From the NCBI GenBank assembly GCA_024680755.1, contig JAILBT010000094.1, positions 1 through 63,645 on the forward strand: a stretch of DNA of 63,645 bases. The letters are read 5' to 3'. Numbering within the stretch: the stretch's first letter is position 1; each line of letters begins with the position of its first letter. The DNA comes from Prevotella sp. GTDB taxonomy: Bacteria; Bacteroidota; Bacteroidia; Bacteroidales; Bacteroidaceae. The notes under the pieces are model-generated. The model was not told the DNA's origin. It was given only the letters and a program-made list of their open reading frames with translations, and searched no databases. Below, in pieces: positions 42,769-51,055 of this stretch. The position numbers were made by a program, and so were the translations under genes.

Positions 42769-44733
42769 CTATCTCAGTTTCATATTCTTCCACCCGCCAG
42801 CCATACTGGCAGAAAAGGCTACGGTAGGTGTCTGTAGCTTTTTGTTGAGCAGGAGTGACTTCTCTTGTACGTTTTTTATGAGATACTGGCTCAGTTCTCC
42901 CAGCGTGGTTTTCCCCTTGGTCTCTTGCAGCCGTTTAAGCAGATAGTAAGTGAAGAGTCCGTGCTCACGCTCTTTGTATGGGTAAGCTGTCTGGTCGCCG
43001 GTGGTAGCACTGAACACCACCATATTGCCCGCAGGACGCTCTTCCTTTGTGGTGATGAAGACGCTGCGGGCATCGGCGAAGAGTGTGCCGCCATCGCCTG
43101 TTGCACCGCTGAAGCAGGCATCGAGGAAGACGACCACCGAGCTGGCTCTGAGAGCGCCAAGCTCGCTGTAGAGCTCCTTGACAGGGTAGCACACCTTGGT
43201 CTGCCGGCCGTCGGCATCGACAGGCAGGAGGAAGGCATCGTGCGACGATTCGTTGGGTATGCCGTGACCTGCATAGTAGAAGATTACCTTGAGGTCGCTG
43301 TGCAGGCTGGCAATAACTTTCAGCTGGCTTACGGCATCAATCATGTCGGCAAAAGTGGCATTTTCATAAAACATGACGTTCTCACAGGGCAGGTTGAGTG
43401 TCTTCTCGCAGTACTGAGCAAACACCCGGCCGTCGTTGCCCGCCATTGGGACAGGTGACACCTTGCGGTAGCGTTCGTTGGCAATGATGACAGCGTATGT
43501 GTTAGCATTGTTGGCACGACTCTTAGGTATGTCGGTATCAACGTCCGACTTTCCTGCGACTACTTCTATTTTTCCTATCTTAGGATTTGTTCTTACGTCA
43601 TTTCCATTGCTGTTGTTCCCTATGTCAGCCACGTCAAAATGCACGTCGACAGAAATCTCATTATAGGCCAGGTTCTGCCTATTGTCATAGACGTATTGCC
43701 GTCCGGCAGGGGTTGAGAAAGTGAGACTGGCCAGCGCCAGGCGGTTGTCTGTAACGACAAACTGCGGGTTGTATAGCTGAACATTGTTCCACTGCTCAGA
43801 GAAGCTGAGTGCCTGGTTTCGTGAACGCGGCACGGGCAGAATGATATTGCCGTAGGGCGAGACTATTAGGAACGACTCGTGTTCGGCATCGTAGGGCTTG
43901 ATATCCATGTCGGCAACAGTCATCTGGCAGGCGAAGCGCTCTACATACTCATCGGTGAGTGCCTGTTGCAGCTCTCTCCGCTTCTGGCTGACATTCTCGT
44001 CGCTCACACGCTGCTTGTATTCGTCAACGGTTTCAAACGGGCTCTTCTTTCCCCATTCGTTGAGTTGCCTGGCAAGTGTTTCCTTGGCAAAGGTGTCAAA
44101 ATCTGGCACCCCTTGGTTCACATCTTTTGGCAGTCGGTTCTTTTCATGTGCGCTCAGCTGCTGCTTGGCCTGCTCAAGGAAAGGCTTTACGCGTGAATGT
44201 TTTGCCGCGTCGGTGACATCTACATACTCTTGCAAGTACTTGACGGCCTGTTCAAAGTTTTCGCTGTTGTAAGTATATGTAGCAGCAAAATAGACAATGC
44301 CGGCGTATGCCTTCTCATTCCTCAGTCCCTTGTCCTGCATCTCTTTTGTCATGGCAAGGTTAACAGCTTCCTCGGCAAAGGCGAAGGCAGACTTTGCGTC
44401 TTTACGCTGTGAGTAGAACGCTGCCCCGTTGGTCAGGAAGCCAAAAAGTTCTCTCAGTGCTGTCTTGGCCTTGGTATAGTTTTCCGATAGGCGTGGAGAC
44501 ACGTCAAGGATGTCTTTGTAGGTGGTGTTCAACCTATAGGCTGCCAGATAGATGTCTTCTTTTTTCACGGTGCTATCTGTCCTGTGTCTCGTCCATAATG
44601 CGATGAGTTCTTTGTACTTCTTCTCTGCTTCATCAATAGAATATGCCTTGGCAAATGAGGTCATTGACAGCAGGAGAAGCGTAAGCCACAGTCGGCCATT
44701 CCACTTTAATATATATTTAATGGTGTGTCTCAT
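42769..44733 (-). CDS. Secreted caspase-family (C14) peptidase
   Basis: The 654-residue protein has an N-terminal signal or anchor segment (about 12-30), a helical TPR-like region (about 35-200), a middle domain (about 222-365) shared with the WD40 protein encoded just upstream, and a caspase-fold domain at about 412-600. The catalytic dyad is intact: His490 in IFYYAGHG and Cys540 in VVVFLDACFSG. Such orthocaspases cleave after basic residues in known cases. The short C-terminal extension after 600 is basic. Export means the protease would act in the periplasm or at the surface, which is unusual for caspase relatives described as cytoplasmic. Gap to the upstream gene is 9 bp. Confidence 0.88.
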   Translation of the reverse strand: MRHTIKYILKWNGRLWLTLLLLSMTSFAKAYSIDEAEKKYKELIALWTRHRTDSTVKKEDIYLAAYRLNTTYKDILDVSPRLSENYTKAKTALRELFGFLTNGAAFYSQRKDAKSAFAFAEEAVNLAMTKEMQDKGLRNEKAYAGIVYFAATYTYNSENFEQAVKYLQEYVDVTDAAKHSRVKPFLEQAKQQLSAHEKNRLPKDVNQGVPDFDTFAKETLARQLNEWGKKSPFETVDEYKQRVSDENVSQKRRELQQALTDEYVERFACQMTVADMDIKPYDAEHESFLIVSPYGNIILPVPRSRNQALSFSEQWNNVQLYNPQFVVTDNRLALASLTFSTPAGRQYVYDNRQNLAYNEISVDVHFDVADIGNNSNGNDVRTNPKIGKIEVVAGKSDVDTDIPKSRANNANTYAVIIANERYRKVSPVPMAGNDGRVFAQYCEKTLNLPCENVMFYENATFADMIDAVSQLKVIASLHSDLKVIFYYAGHGIPNESSHDAFLLPVDADGRQTKVCYPVKELYSELGALRASSVVVFLDACFSGATGDGGTLFADARSVFITTKEERPAGNMVVFSATTGDQTAYPYKEREHGLFTYYLLKRLQETKGKTTLGELSQYLIKNVQEKSLLLNKKLQTPTVAFSASMAGGWKNMKLR

Positions 44734-44742
44734 ATCTCATTA

Positions 44743-46827
44743 TTATTCCGAGAAAGCGTCGATGAAGGTACACATCACGCTGATGCGACGATACTGTCCA
44801 CCTTTGTCGTTGGCCACCTCGATGTGGTACTCATAGTCAGATTTCATCTTGCCGAAGCTCTTCAGCTCTTTGTTGATGTAGCTCTTCACGCTCATGGCGC
44901 GTGCAAAGGCCAACTGCCTGTTGTCGTTGATACCCTCTCTGCGTGTGAGCGAGATGTTGCCCAGCTCTTTGTTCTGATAGACAGGTTCGCCGTGGTATTC
45001 GCCGTAGCGCCCGTCGTAGGCTATGATGCCTGTTATGGGGGCAGCATCGGCCGTGCCTTTGATGGTGAACTTCACCTTTTTCCCCTCGCGGACGTACTTG
45101 GCAAACTCGTTCTCAAAGGCTTTCTTCATAATGGCTAGCATTGACTTTGAGGCTTCCGAGTTCTCAGCATGGAACTGTCCTGGCTTGAAGTCGTCGCGGG
45201 CCGAGAATGCTTCCTCCACCTCGTATTTAAACTCCACGTTGTAGTTTATTATCTTCTCGCCCGACGCATTTACCGATGGGCTGACGCTGGTATTGACGTT
45301 GATGTGTGTTTTGTTGCTGATGCGCTGCTGCTGTGTGGCCTCGCGCACGACGTCTTCCTTGATGCTGACCAGCTGCGTCTCTTCTCGCTGCGAGGTCTGT
45401 ATGACAGACAGCGGTACAAAGCTGTCGTCTTCCTGCAGCTGGCTCAGCGACATACGCTGCCGGTTGTCGAAGGTGTAGGTCTTGCCTGTCGCGCGGTTAT
45501 AAACCTCGGCATAGACCATCTCAAAGCCATCGTCTTGCATCAGTCCGTACTGCATGTTACGAAACTCCAGCTGCCTGGCATCGCTGAAGCTGCCTACCTC
45601 GTCCATATCCACGTCAAGGAAGATGTCGGGCATGGAGTTGAACTTCACGGTCAGCTTCTTTGTCCCGGTGTTATAGTCGCCTATGTACACGTCCGACTCT
45701 TGAAGTATGTTGCCGGCCATGCCTGTAGCTATCTCCCGTTCAAAAGTCATGGCTTGCTGCTTGCGTGTATCTTCGTTGACACGCAGGTTGTACTCCTCAA
45801 GACTCTCTCCAGGCATCTTGCGCATCCATGTATTCATGCGTTCGTTCAGCTCGTCGGCCAACATCTTGTTCAGGTATGGCTTCAAGTCATAGAGATTTAC
45901 ATAGTTCAGAACCTTGCTCGTGTTATAAAGCAGTGACCATTGATCATTGTTGTTGTTGTATACCATTCGCACGTCGGTAACACCTTTCTCGGGAGCCGTA
46001 TAGAACCGCCGCTCTTGTGGCCGTAGCATGTTGACCAGACAGATGAGACTGTCTGACATAACGGCTGCCATATACTTGCCGTCGGCATCGGTGCTGACCT
46101 GCCGGGCCGAGCCGAGGTGTGTTATGGTTGCCTTTTTCTCAAAGGAGCGTGTGTCGTAGATGTCGGCACAGCCGCTGCCTTTCATCACGACCATCAAGCC
46201 ATTGCCTGCGAAGCACACATCGTTCAGACCGTCATCGCAGACGATGACTTTTCTGACGTTTCTGTCTTCAAGGTTCCACACCTCAAGCGTCTGGTGGTCG
46301 CTGACGGCAAGGAAATATCCGTTCGGGCTGTAGGTCATGACAAGCGGCACTACACCCGTTGTCAGAGTATCTACGGCGACTTTGGCACCCGGCTCGAAGA
46401 ACCTGACCTGACGGTTGTCGGCAGCAATAGCCAATTGTCGGCCGTCGCGGGAATAGGTAGCCGACGAGATATTGGCATCAGGAAAGCGATAGACACGGGT
46501 GACAGTTTTTTTTATTAAATCGTAAAGCGTCACTGAGCGCCGACCATGTTTGTTTCGGTGCACGACAGAAAGAGAAACATTGGCAGGGCTTATCTTCACG
46601 TCTTCAATGCTGTCTCTATATACGCTTAGGAGCGACATGCTACGATTGTTATACAGTTCACTCCTGTCGAAATGAACGGTGTAAAACGAATAGTTGTCAA
46701 AGCCAAGAGGTGTTTGTTTCTGAGCCAGGCTTGTCAGGTGCTGCGATGGCTTGTCTGCTTCATCGATGCAAAAGGCCGACAGGGGGCATAAAAGCATGAC
46801 GGGGAGAAGGAAAAAAGAATGTTTCAT
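44743..46827 (-). CDS. WD40 beta-propeller protein with OmpA-like C-terminus
   Basis: Started at ATG 46827 (MKHSFFLLPVMLLCPLSAFC), the product is 694 residues with a signal peptide. Residues about 75-300 contain WD40-type repeats (SSATYSRDGRQLAIAADNRQ, MTYSPNGYFLAVSDHQTL). About 322-470 is the domain shared with the caspase, with matching W..K.P.ES..EY..RV and ATGKTYTFDNRQ patterns. The last 150 residues resemble an OmpA C-terminal domain (NRQLAFARAMSVKSYINKEL), which usually binds peptidoglycan. It may hold the caspase at the cell wall through the shared domain. First gene of the operon. Confidence 0.78.
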   Translation of the reverse strand: MKHSFFLLPVMLLCPLSAFCIDEADKPSQHLTSLAQKQTPLGFDNYSFYTVHFDRSELYNNRSMSLLSVYRDSIEDVKISPANVSLSVVHRNKHGRRSVTLYDLIKKTVTRVYRFPDANISSATYSRDGRQLAIAADNRQVRFFEPGAKVAVDTLTTGVVPLVMTYSPNGYFLAVSDHQTLEVWNLEDRNVRKVIVCDDGLNDVCFAGNGLMVVMKGSGCADIYDTRSFEKKATITHLGSARQVSTDADGKYMAAVMSDSLICLVNMLRPQERRFYTAPEKGVTDVRMVYNNNNDQWSLLYNTSKVLNYVNLYDLKPYLNKMLADELNERMNTWMRKMPGESLEEYNLRVNEDTRKQQAMTFEREIATGMAGNILQESDVYIGDYNTGTKKLTVKFNSMPDIFLDVDMDEVGSFSDARQLEFRNMQYGLMQDDGFEMVYAEVYNRATGKTYTFDNRQRMSLSQLQEDDSFVPLSVIQTSQREETQLVSIKEDVVREATQQQRISNKTHINVNTSVSPSVNASGEKIINYNVEFKYEVEEAFSARDDFKPGQFHAENSEASKSMLAIMKKAFENEFAKYVREGKKVKFTIKGTADAAPITGIIAYDGRYGEYHGEPVYQNKELGNISLTRREGINDNRQLAFARAMSVKSYINKELKSFGKMKSDYEYHIEVANDKGGQYRRISVMCTFIDAFSE

Positions 46828-46884
46828 CGTGAGGAGATGTTTGTTAGATGGTTGTTTTTCGCCTGTAGTACTCCCTCTACGCGG

Positions 46885-46915
46885 CAATGATAGCTTTTAT
46901 GTTACAGGAAACAAA
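46885..46915 (-). promoter_or_regulatory. Promoter of the caspase operon
   Basis: On the minus strand TTTG (46912-46915) is followed after 19 bp by TATCATTG (46885-46892), one mismatch from TAnnTTTG. The start codon of the WD40 gene is about 58 bp downstream. Confidence 0.55.
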
Positions 46916-47331
46916 AGAGACGTGGGAGTCAGTTCCTCCGCGCCTATCCCTGTAGTCAGGCTCTCGCATTGCCCCTTCTCAAGAATAAGCAACGCAAGAC
47001 AGCCCACGCCGAATGATATTATATAACGCCCCGCTTTCGCCGGCTCCTGAATAATATCATGTGCCGCGAAAGGTTAGGATATAATACATCCACGCGGACG
47101 CTTTTGTTGCATTACCGCTGTGAGAAGTTTCAAATTTGCGAGATTTGACTACACAGGCAGGTAACGTTCAGAAAACGTCCTTTCCTTTCAGCTGTCCTTA
47201 CAAACGGTCTGCTCAGCCTAAGGATTCCATCAATGTCTTTGACAAGAGCGCCGCAGCCAGGGCGACATCTTTTGTCAGGTTGCAAATTTATGAAGTTTTG
47301 TCGATACTGACAAATAATTTGAGAAAAAAAA
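46916..47331. other. Gene-free region with a 10-bp inverted repeat
   Basis: This region between the caspase operon and the second direct repeat has no convincing gene. It contains ATGATATTAT (47013-47022) and its exact inverse ATAATATCAT (47051-47060), 28 bp apart, which could be a protein-binding site. A minus-strand TAAATTTGC at about 47284-47291 could be a second, distant promoter. Two frames of about 90-100 codons here look accidental. Confidence 0.5.
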
Positions 47332-47382
47332 TTCCACAGTTTATCAACAGACTTTTCCACAGACAAGACCGCCTGTGGCAGC
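47332..47382 (+). repeat. 51-bp direct repeat, copy 2
   Basis: This is the second copy of the segment at 41811-41861, 49 of 51 positions identical, in the same orientation. It contains TTATCAACA and TTTTCCACA, both one mismatch from the DnaA-box consensus TTATCCACA. It lies 5.5 kb from copy 1. Confidence 0.92.
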
Positions 47383-47405
47383 CCGATAGGATAGGTGAAC
47401 AAGAA

Positions 47406-47439
47406 AGGGCCGAAACACTATGGAAAGTGTTTCGGCCCT
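47406..47439 (-). terminator. Intrinsic terminator after the outer-membrane barrel gene
   Basis: AGGGCCGAAACACT pairs with AGTGTTTCGGCCCT over 14 bp with a 6-base loop. On the minus strand it is followed by TTTCTT. It would end the transcript that includes the gene at 47463 and perhaps the whole type IX operon. Confidence 0.85.
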
Positions 47440-47462
47440 GATAGGTTCCTACAAATTGGCTT

Positions 47463-48152
47463 TTAGAAGTAGTAGGCTACGCCTATCTGCCAGGAGTTGC
47501 TCTTGAGGTTGCCAGTGACGACTTCCTTTGCCAGCTGTGTGGTGGCTGTAGAGGCGGAGTTGAGGATCTGGCTGAGTGAGTATTCGCCGGTCTTGCCCAG
47601 AGCCATGTTGTAGCGTCCATAGACCTCGATGTGCTTGAGCAGCGTGGCGCCTACAGAGAAGTTGAGCGACAGGTTAGACGACTTGAGCGAGTATCCTCCC
47701 AGGTTCAGTGGGCTGTTGTCTGTCGGGTTGATGATAGAGCCGAGCGACCAGTTTTTGTCGCCGACGTTGAAGCCGAACTGCGGTCCGACGGCGGCGTGAA
47801 CGGAGGCCATGCTGCCCAGTCCGAGGCTGTAGCGCACGTTGATGGGCACGTTGATGTACTGCTGCTTGACGGTTTCGTCCACCACGTCGGTGCCGTTGGT
47901 TGTGGCGCCTTTGAAGCTGCGCTGGTCATAGACGACCGAGGCGTCGAGGGCCAGGCCAACGATGGGCACGGTGAACTTCACCTTCGGTCCGATGAAGAAG
48001 CCGCTGCGGTTGTCCTTGGCCAGGGCATCGCCGCTGAACTTCATGTCCGTGATGTTGACACCGCCGGTGAGACCCCAGCTGAACTGTGCCTGAGCGGGCT
48101 GTGAGGCAGAGAGAGCCACCACAGCGAGGATAGCTGTCAGAATCTTTTTCAT
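47463..48152 (-). CDS. Outer-membrane beta-barrel protein (PorT-like family)
   Basis: Started at ATG 48152 (MKKILTAILAVVALSASQPAQA), the product is 229 residues with a signal peptide and a small barrel: GLTGGVNITDMKFSGDALA, repeated glycine-aromatic turns and a C-terminal aromatic residue (VAYYF). The upstream extension of the frame is low-complexity (Pro, Asn, Thr from a GT-rich repeat) and is not believed. It resembles the PorT-like outer-membrane family. Its place directly downstream of gldN suggests an accessory role in type IX secretion or simply co-transcription. Confidence 0.82.
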   Translation of the reverse strand: MKKILTAILAVVALSASQPAQAQFSWGLTGGVNITDMKFSGDALAKDNRSGFFIGPKVKFTVPIVGLALDASVVYDQRSFKGATTNGTDVVDETVKQQYINVPINVRYSLGLGSMASVHAAVGPQFGFNVGDKNWSLGSIINPTDNSPLNLGGYSLKSSNLSLNFSVGATLLKHIEVYGRYNMALGKTGEYSLSQILNSASTATTQLAKEVVTGNLKSNSWQIGVAYYF

Positions 48153-48279
48153 AGTGTGTTGTTTTTTGGGGGTTATGTTGTTGTTGTTTGTTTTTTGGGG
48201 GGTGGGGTGGTTTGGTGGACTGCACCAATGGCGCAGTTTACCGGACCCTGACGGGTGCATGGGGCGTGGGCGTGGGGCG

Positions 48280-49440
48280 TCAGTGTCTCTGCCTGCGCAC
48301 GCTGATGCGTCCGCTTGAGGCTGAGGCTGATGAGCTGCTGCGCTTTCGTGCGGCCCTTGCCGAGCCAGAGCCGTTTCTGTCAGCTCTTGCTGCAGCCTTG
48401 GCAGCTGCTTTCTCGGCTTTCTCCCTCTCGCGGGCCAGGCGTCGTGCCTCTTTTGGGTTGAGCTTGGCTATAGAGTCGATGGCCAGGGCGGTGCTGTCTT
48501 TCTTCTCGGGCTGCAGCGTACTGCCGAAGAGCCCTTTCCTGAACTCCTGCAGCTCGGCCTCTATGCGGTCTTGTTCCTTGCGCATGGCCGAGTCGGTGGG
48601 GCAGTATTGCGCCAGGGTCTTTCCCAGCATGTTATTGGTCTTGTATATCTTGCCCTTGTAGCGGTTCATGGTGAAATAGTCGTCCATGGACATTGTTGCC
48701 GCGTTGTTCAGGTTGCTGGTCATGATGGTCTGTCGTGAGAGAAACGGTTCCAGGTCGCTGTATTTGATCCAGAAGAGCGGATATTTCGAGGCTTCGCCTC
48801 CGAAGTCGTCTTCGCGCATCATGACCGGGCAGAGGGCCAGCACCTTGATATGGAATGCAGCGTTCTGCTGGTCGTAGTATGCCGACTCCTTGATGTAGTA
48901 CATCTTCACTTCGGCCGAAGGAATGTCGCTGTTGTCCACCTGCAGTTTTCCGCCTTTTTCCTCGTAGAAGATGTGGTAGTTGTCGAGCACGGTTTTCATC
49001 TCCACGCGTGCCGCCGGTTCGAACGACTCGTTGCCGTCGAGTCGGTATTCATAGACGGGAATGTATCCGTTCAGTGCCAGTTTGAAGGCGTAGGTGAACA
49101 GGTTGAGCTGTCGTCCTATCGGTTCGACGGGGTAGTAGAGTCCGCTGTTCTGTTCGTCTTCGAGGTTCAGTTCGCGGTAGATGTCCCGTCGCCACACCAC
49201 GTCTTCCGGCATGTCGATGGCTGTCGGGTAGCTTATCTGCATGCGTCTGGTCATCTGCTGTGCGCCGTTCTGTTTCTGCTGTGCGCCGTTCTGTTTCTGC
49301 TGCTGTGCTGCCTGTGGTCGCCGGTTTTTCGGCTGTGCGTTAGCCACGAAGAGCGAAGCGTGCAGTGTGAGCAAGGTAATGGTCGCCCACAGCTTAATAT
49401 TTAATGTTTCATGTTTCATATATAATGTTTCATGTTTCAT
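48280..49440 (-). CDS. gldN: Type IX secretion protein GldN/PorN
   Basis: The 386-residue protein has a signal peptide and the GldN core (about 70-300: DMPEDVVWRRDIYRELNLED, ALCPVMMREDDFGGEASKYP, PLFWIKYSDLEPFLSR), followed by an Arg/Ala/Ser-rich tail. In the family GldN binds GldK in the outer ring complex and contacts GldM. The first 14 residues are encoded by heptamer repeats, giving two in-frame ATGs 7 codons apart (49440 and 49419); the second leads straight into the signal peptide. The preceding gldM stops 7 bp before the first ATG. Confidence 0.93.
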   Translation of the reverse strand: MKHETLYMKHETLNIKLWATITLLTLHASLFVANAQPKNRRPQAAQQQKQNGAQQKQNGAQQMTRRMQISYPTAIDMPEDVVWRRDIYRELNLEDEQNSGLYYPVEPIGRQLNLFTYAFKLALNGYIPVYEYRLDGNESFEPAARVEMKTVLDNYHIFYEEKGGKLQVDNSDIPSAEVKMYYIKESAYYDQQNAAFHIKVLALCPVMMREDDFGGEASKYPLFWIKYSDLEPFLSRQTIMTSNLNNAATMSMDDYFTMNRYKGKIYKTNNMLGKTLAQYCPTDSAMRKEQDRIEAELQEFRKGLFGSTLQPEKKDSTALAIDSIAKLNPKEARRLAREREKAEKAAAKAAARADRNGSGSARAARKRSSSSASASSGRISVRRQRH

Positions 49441-49448
49441 GTTTCATC
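49400..49448 (-). repeat. Heptamer array spanning the gldM stop and gldN start
   Basis: Seven 7-bp units (TTTAATG, TTTCATG, TTTCATA, TATAATG and others on the plus strand) cover the junction. On the coding strand most units carry an ATG, spread over three frames; the two in the gldN frame are 21 bp apart and give MKHETLY-MKHETLN. The array thus supplies the start codon and N-terminal residues of a secretion protein. Confidence 0.88.
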
Positions 49449-51006
49449 ACTTGACTATGACCTCCATAGCTCCCTGCAGTGTCCGTTCCATTCCGTCCGG
49501 TCCTACGGCGTTGACGCGTGTTATGTAGAATCGTCTGTTTCGCTGCAGTTTTCTGAAGGTGTCTTTCTGCCGTGCGGAGAAGCGGTTTCCGTCTGACACC
49601 ATAGGCACGGCGTTGCCCATATTGTCGTAGAAGACGGTCTCGAATGCCTTTACCTGGAAGGCAATGTCGAGTATGCCGTCGTCGATGGCAGCTCCGAGTG
49701 TCTCTATAGCCATGAGCTGTGCCTTTGCCATGCCCCCACCTTTATATCTTATGGGGTTGTTGTGTTCGTCTTTCATGGCGATGAATGGTGTCGGGTCTGG
49801 CAGTCGTCTGACGCGGAAGGTGAACTGTCCCATCTGCTGTGCCCGTCCGGTGTTGGTGCTGCTGACGGTGATGATGGCGTCTTGTCCCACCTTGGCCGGC
49901 CGTGCTATGTATTTTCCGGGTCCTGTGGGTGTCAGTGTTCCGCCTGTCATGGTGGCCTGTATTTTGTTGATGGGCACGCCGGGCACAGATATGCTGATGG
50001 GGTTGTTGTATCCGGCGTAGAGCATGTTCATCAGGTCGGCCGAGACGGTAGCCGACGGATCGACCACGGAGTATTTCTGTTCGAAGTCTCGTCTCAGCCG
50101 GTCGCCGTTGCCGTTGACGGTCTCGATGTATCCTGCCAGTGTGAAGTCGCCTGTGCGGTTTGTGAGCACCTCGTAGATATTGTCCTTGAGGTCCATCTTT
50201 TTTCCGCCTATATAGACATCTGGTGTCTGTGTGGTATCGACGGCAGCCATGACTATCCTGGCCGAGAACTTGTCGCCGCGTACGATGGTCTGCGAGTTAG
50301 GTATGACGAAGGCGTTTAGCGAGTTGACGCGTATGTCTTTCACGTCGATGTTTGTCTCCAGCTCGTGCAGCACCTCGCCTTCGGCGTATCTGACGTCGTT
50401 CTGCAGTTTAGACAGCAGTGTGACGGCAGCGCTTGCCGGCATGGCCTCGAACATATACTCCTGCCAGTTTTTTCCGAGCACCCCGGCCGGGACGTCTGTC
50501 GAGAGGTTGCTGGCAATGATTTGCTTCATCTTTGGGTCGTCGATGAGCTGCAGTATGCGGTAGCGGAAGTGGTTCACGGCATCGTACAGTTCGCCTCCGC
50601 GTCCCTTTCCCGGTGCGAGCATCACCTGGTTGGCTGCTTCAAGGTCCTCCTTGTTACGCAGGCTGCGCGGGTTGGCGTTGCTGCCGTCGGCCTCGCGTGC
50701 AATGGCCATTTTCAGTTCGTCTGCCAGGTTGTAGAGTGTTGAGCTGAGTCTTTTCACCATCATGGCTTTGTCGTACCAAGCTTTCACCTTCTGCGGGTTG
50801 GCCTTCATCTGTGCCTCAAAGTTGTCGTATATGGCATCGTTTTGTTTTTCGGCGTTGCCTGTGGTGCGTGTGAGGCTCTCCTCCACGATAGAGAAGCCGT
50901 TGAGCACCTCGTTAGAGACGTTCAGCGCCAACATCGCCATCAGCACCACATACATGAGGTTGATCATCTTCTGGCGAGGGGATACCTTTCGTTTCTTTAT
51001 TGCCAT
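49447..51006 (-). CDS. gldM: Type IX secretion motor protein GldM/PorM
   Basis: The 519-residue protein has one N-terminal membrane helix (INLMYVVLMAMLALNVSNEV) preceded by a basic cytoplasmic stretch, then a long periplasmic part of beta-rich D1-D4 domains. The pattern PRQKMINLMYVVLMAMLALN is diagnostic. In the family GldM dimers span the periplasm and, with GldL, convert proton flow into energy for secretion and gliding. Length matches. It lies between gldL and gldN in the standard order; an R/G-rich 49-bp gap precedes it. Confidence 0.95.
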   Translation of the reverse strand: MAIKKRKVSPRQKMINLMYVVLMAMLALNVSNEVLNGFSIVEESLTRTTGNAEKQNDAIYDNFEAQMKANPQKVKAWYDKAMMVKRLSSTLYNLADELKMAIAREADGSNANPRSLRNKEDLEAANQVMLAPGKGRGGELYDAVNHFRYRILQLIDDPKMKQIIASNLSTDVPAGVLGKNWQEYMFEAMPASAAVTLLSKLQNDVRYAEGEVLHELETNIDVKDIRVNSLNAFVIPNSQTIVRGDKFSARIVMAAVDTTQTPDVYIGGKKMDLKDNIYEVLTNRTGDFTLAGYIETVNGNGDRLRRDFEQKYSVVDPSATVSADLMNMLYAGYNNPISISVPGVPINKIQATMTGGTLTPTGPGKYIARPAKVGQDAIITVSSTNTGRAQQMGQFTFRVRRLPDPTPFIAMKDEHNNPIRYKGGGMAKAQLMAIETLGAAIDDGILDIAFQVKAFETVFYDNMGNAVPMVSDGNRFSARQKDTFRKLQRNRRFYITRVNAVGPDGMERTLQGAMEVIVK

Positions 51007-51055
51007 TTCTTTTGGGAGATGGGGTGGGATAGGGTAGGGTGGATTATGTTATAGC

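Noticed and set aside
41811..47382. Composite transposon or integrative element carrying the caspase operon
   Set aside because: Direct repeats are present but there is no transposase, integrase, tRNA target or terminal inverted repeat, and the genes do not look compositionally foreign.
47130..47402. 90-residue minus-strand frame across the second direct repeat
   Set aside because: It has no recognisable domain, spans a DnaA-box-like repeat, and its composition is that of chance translation.
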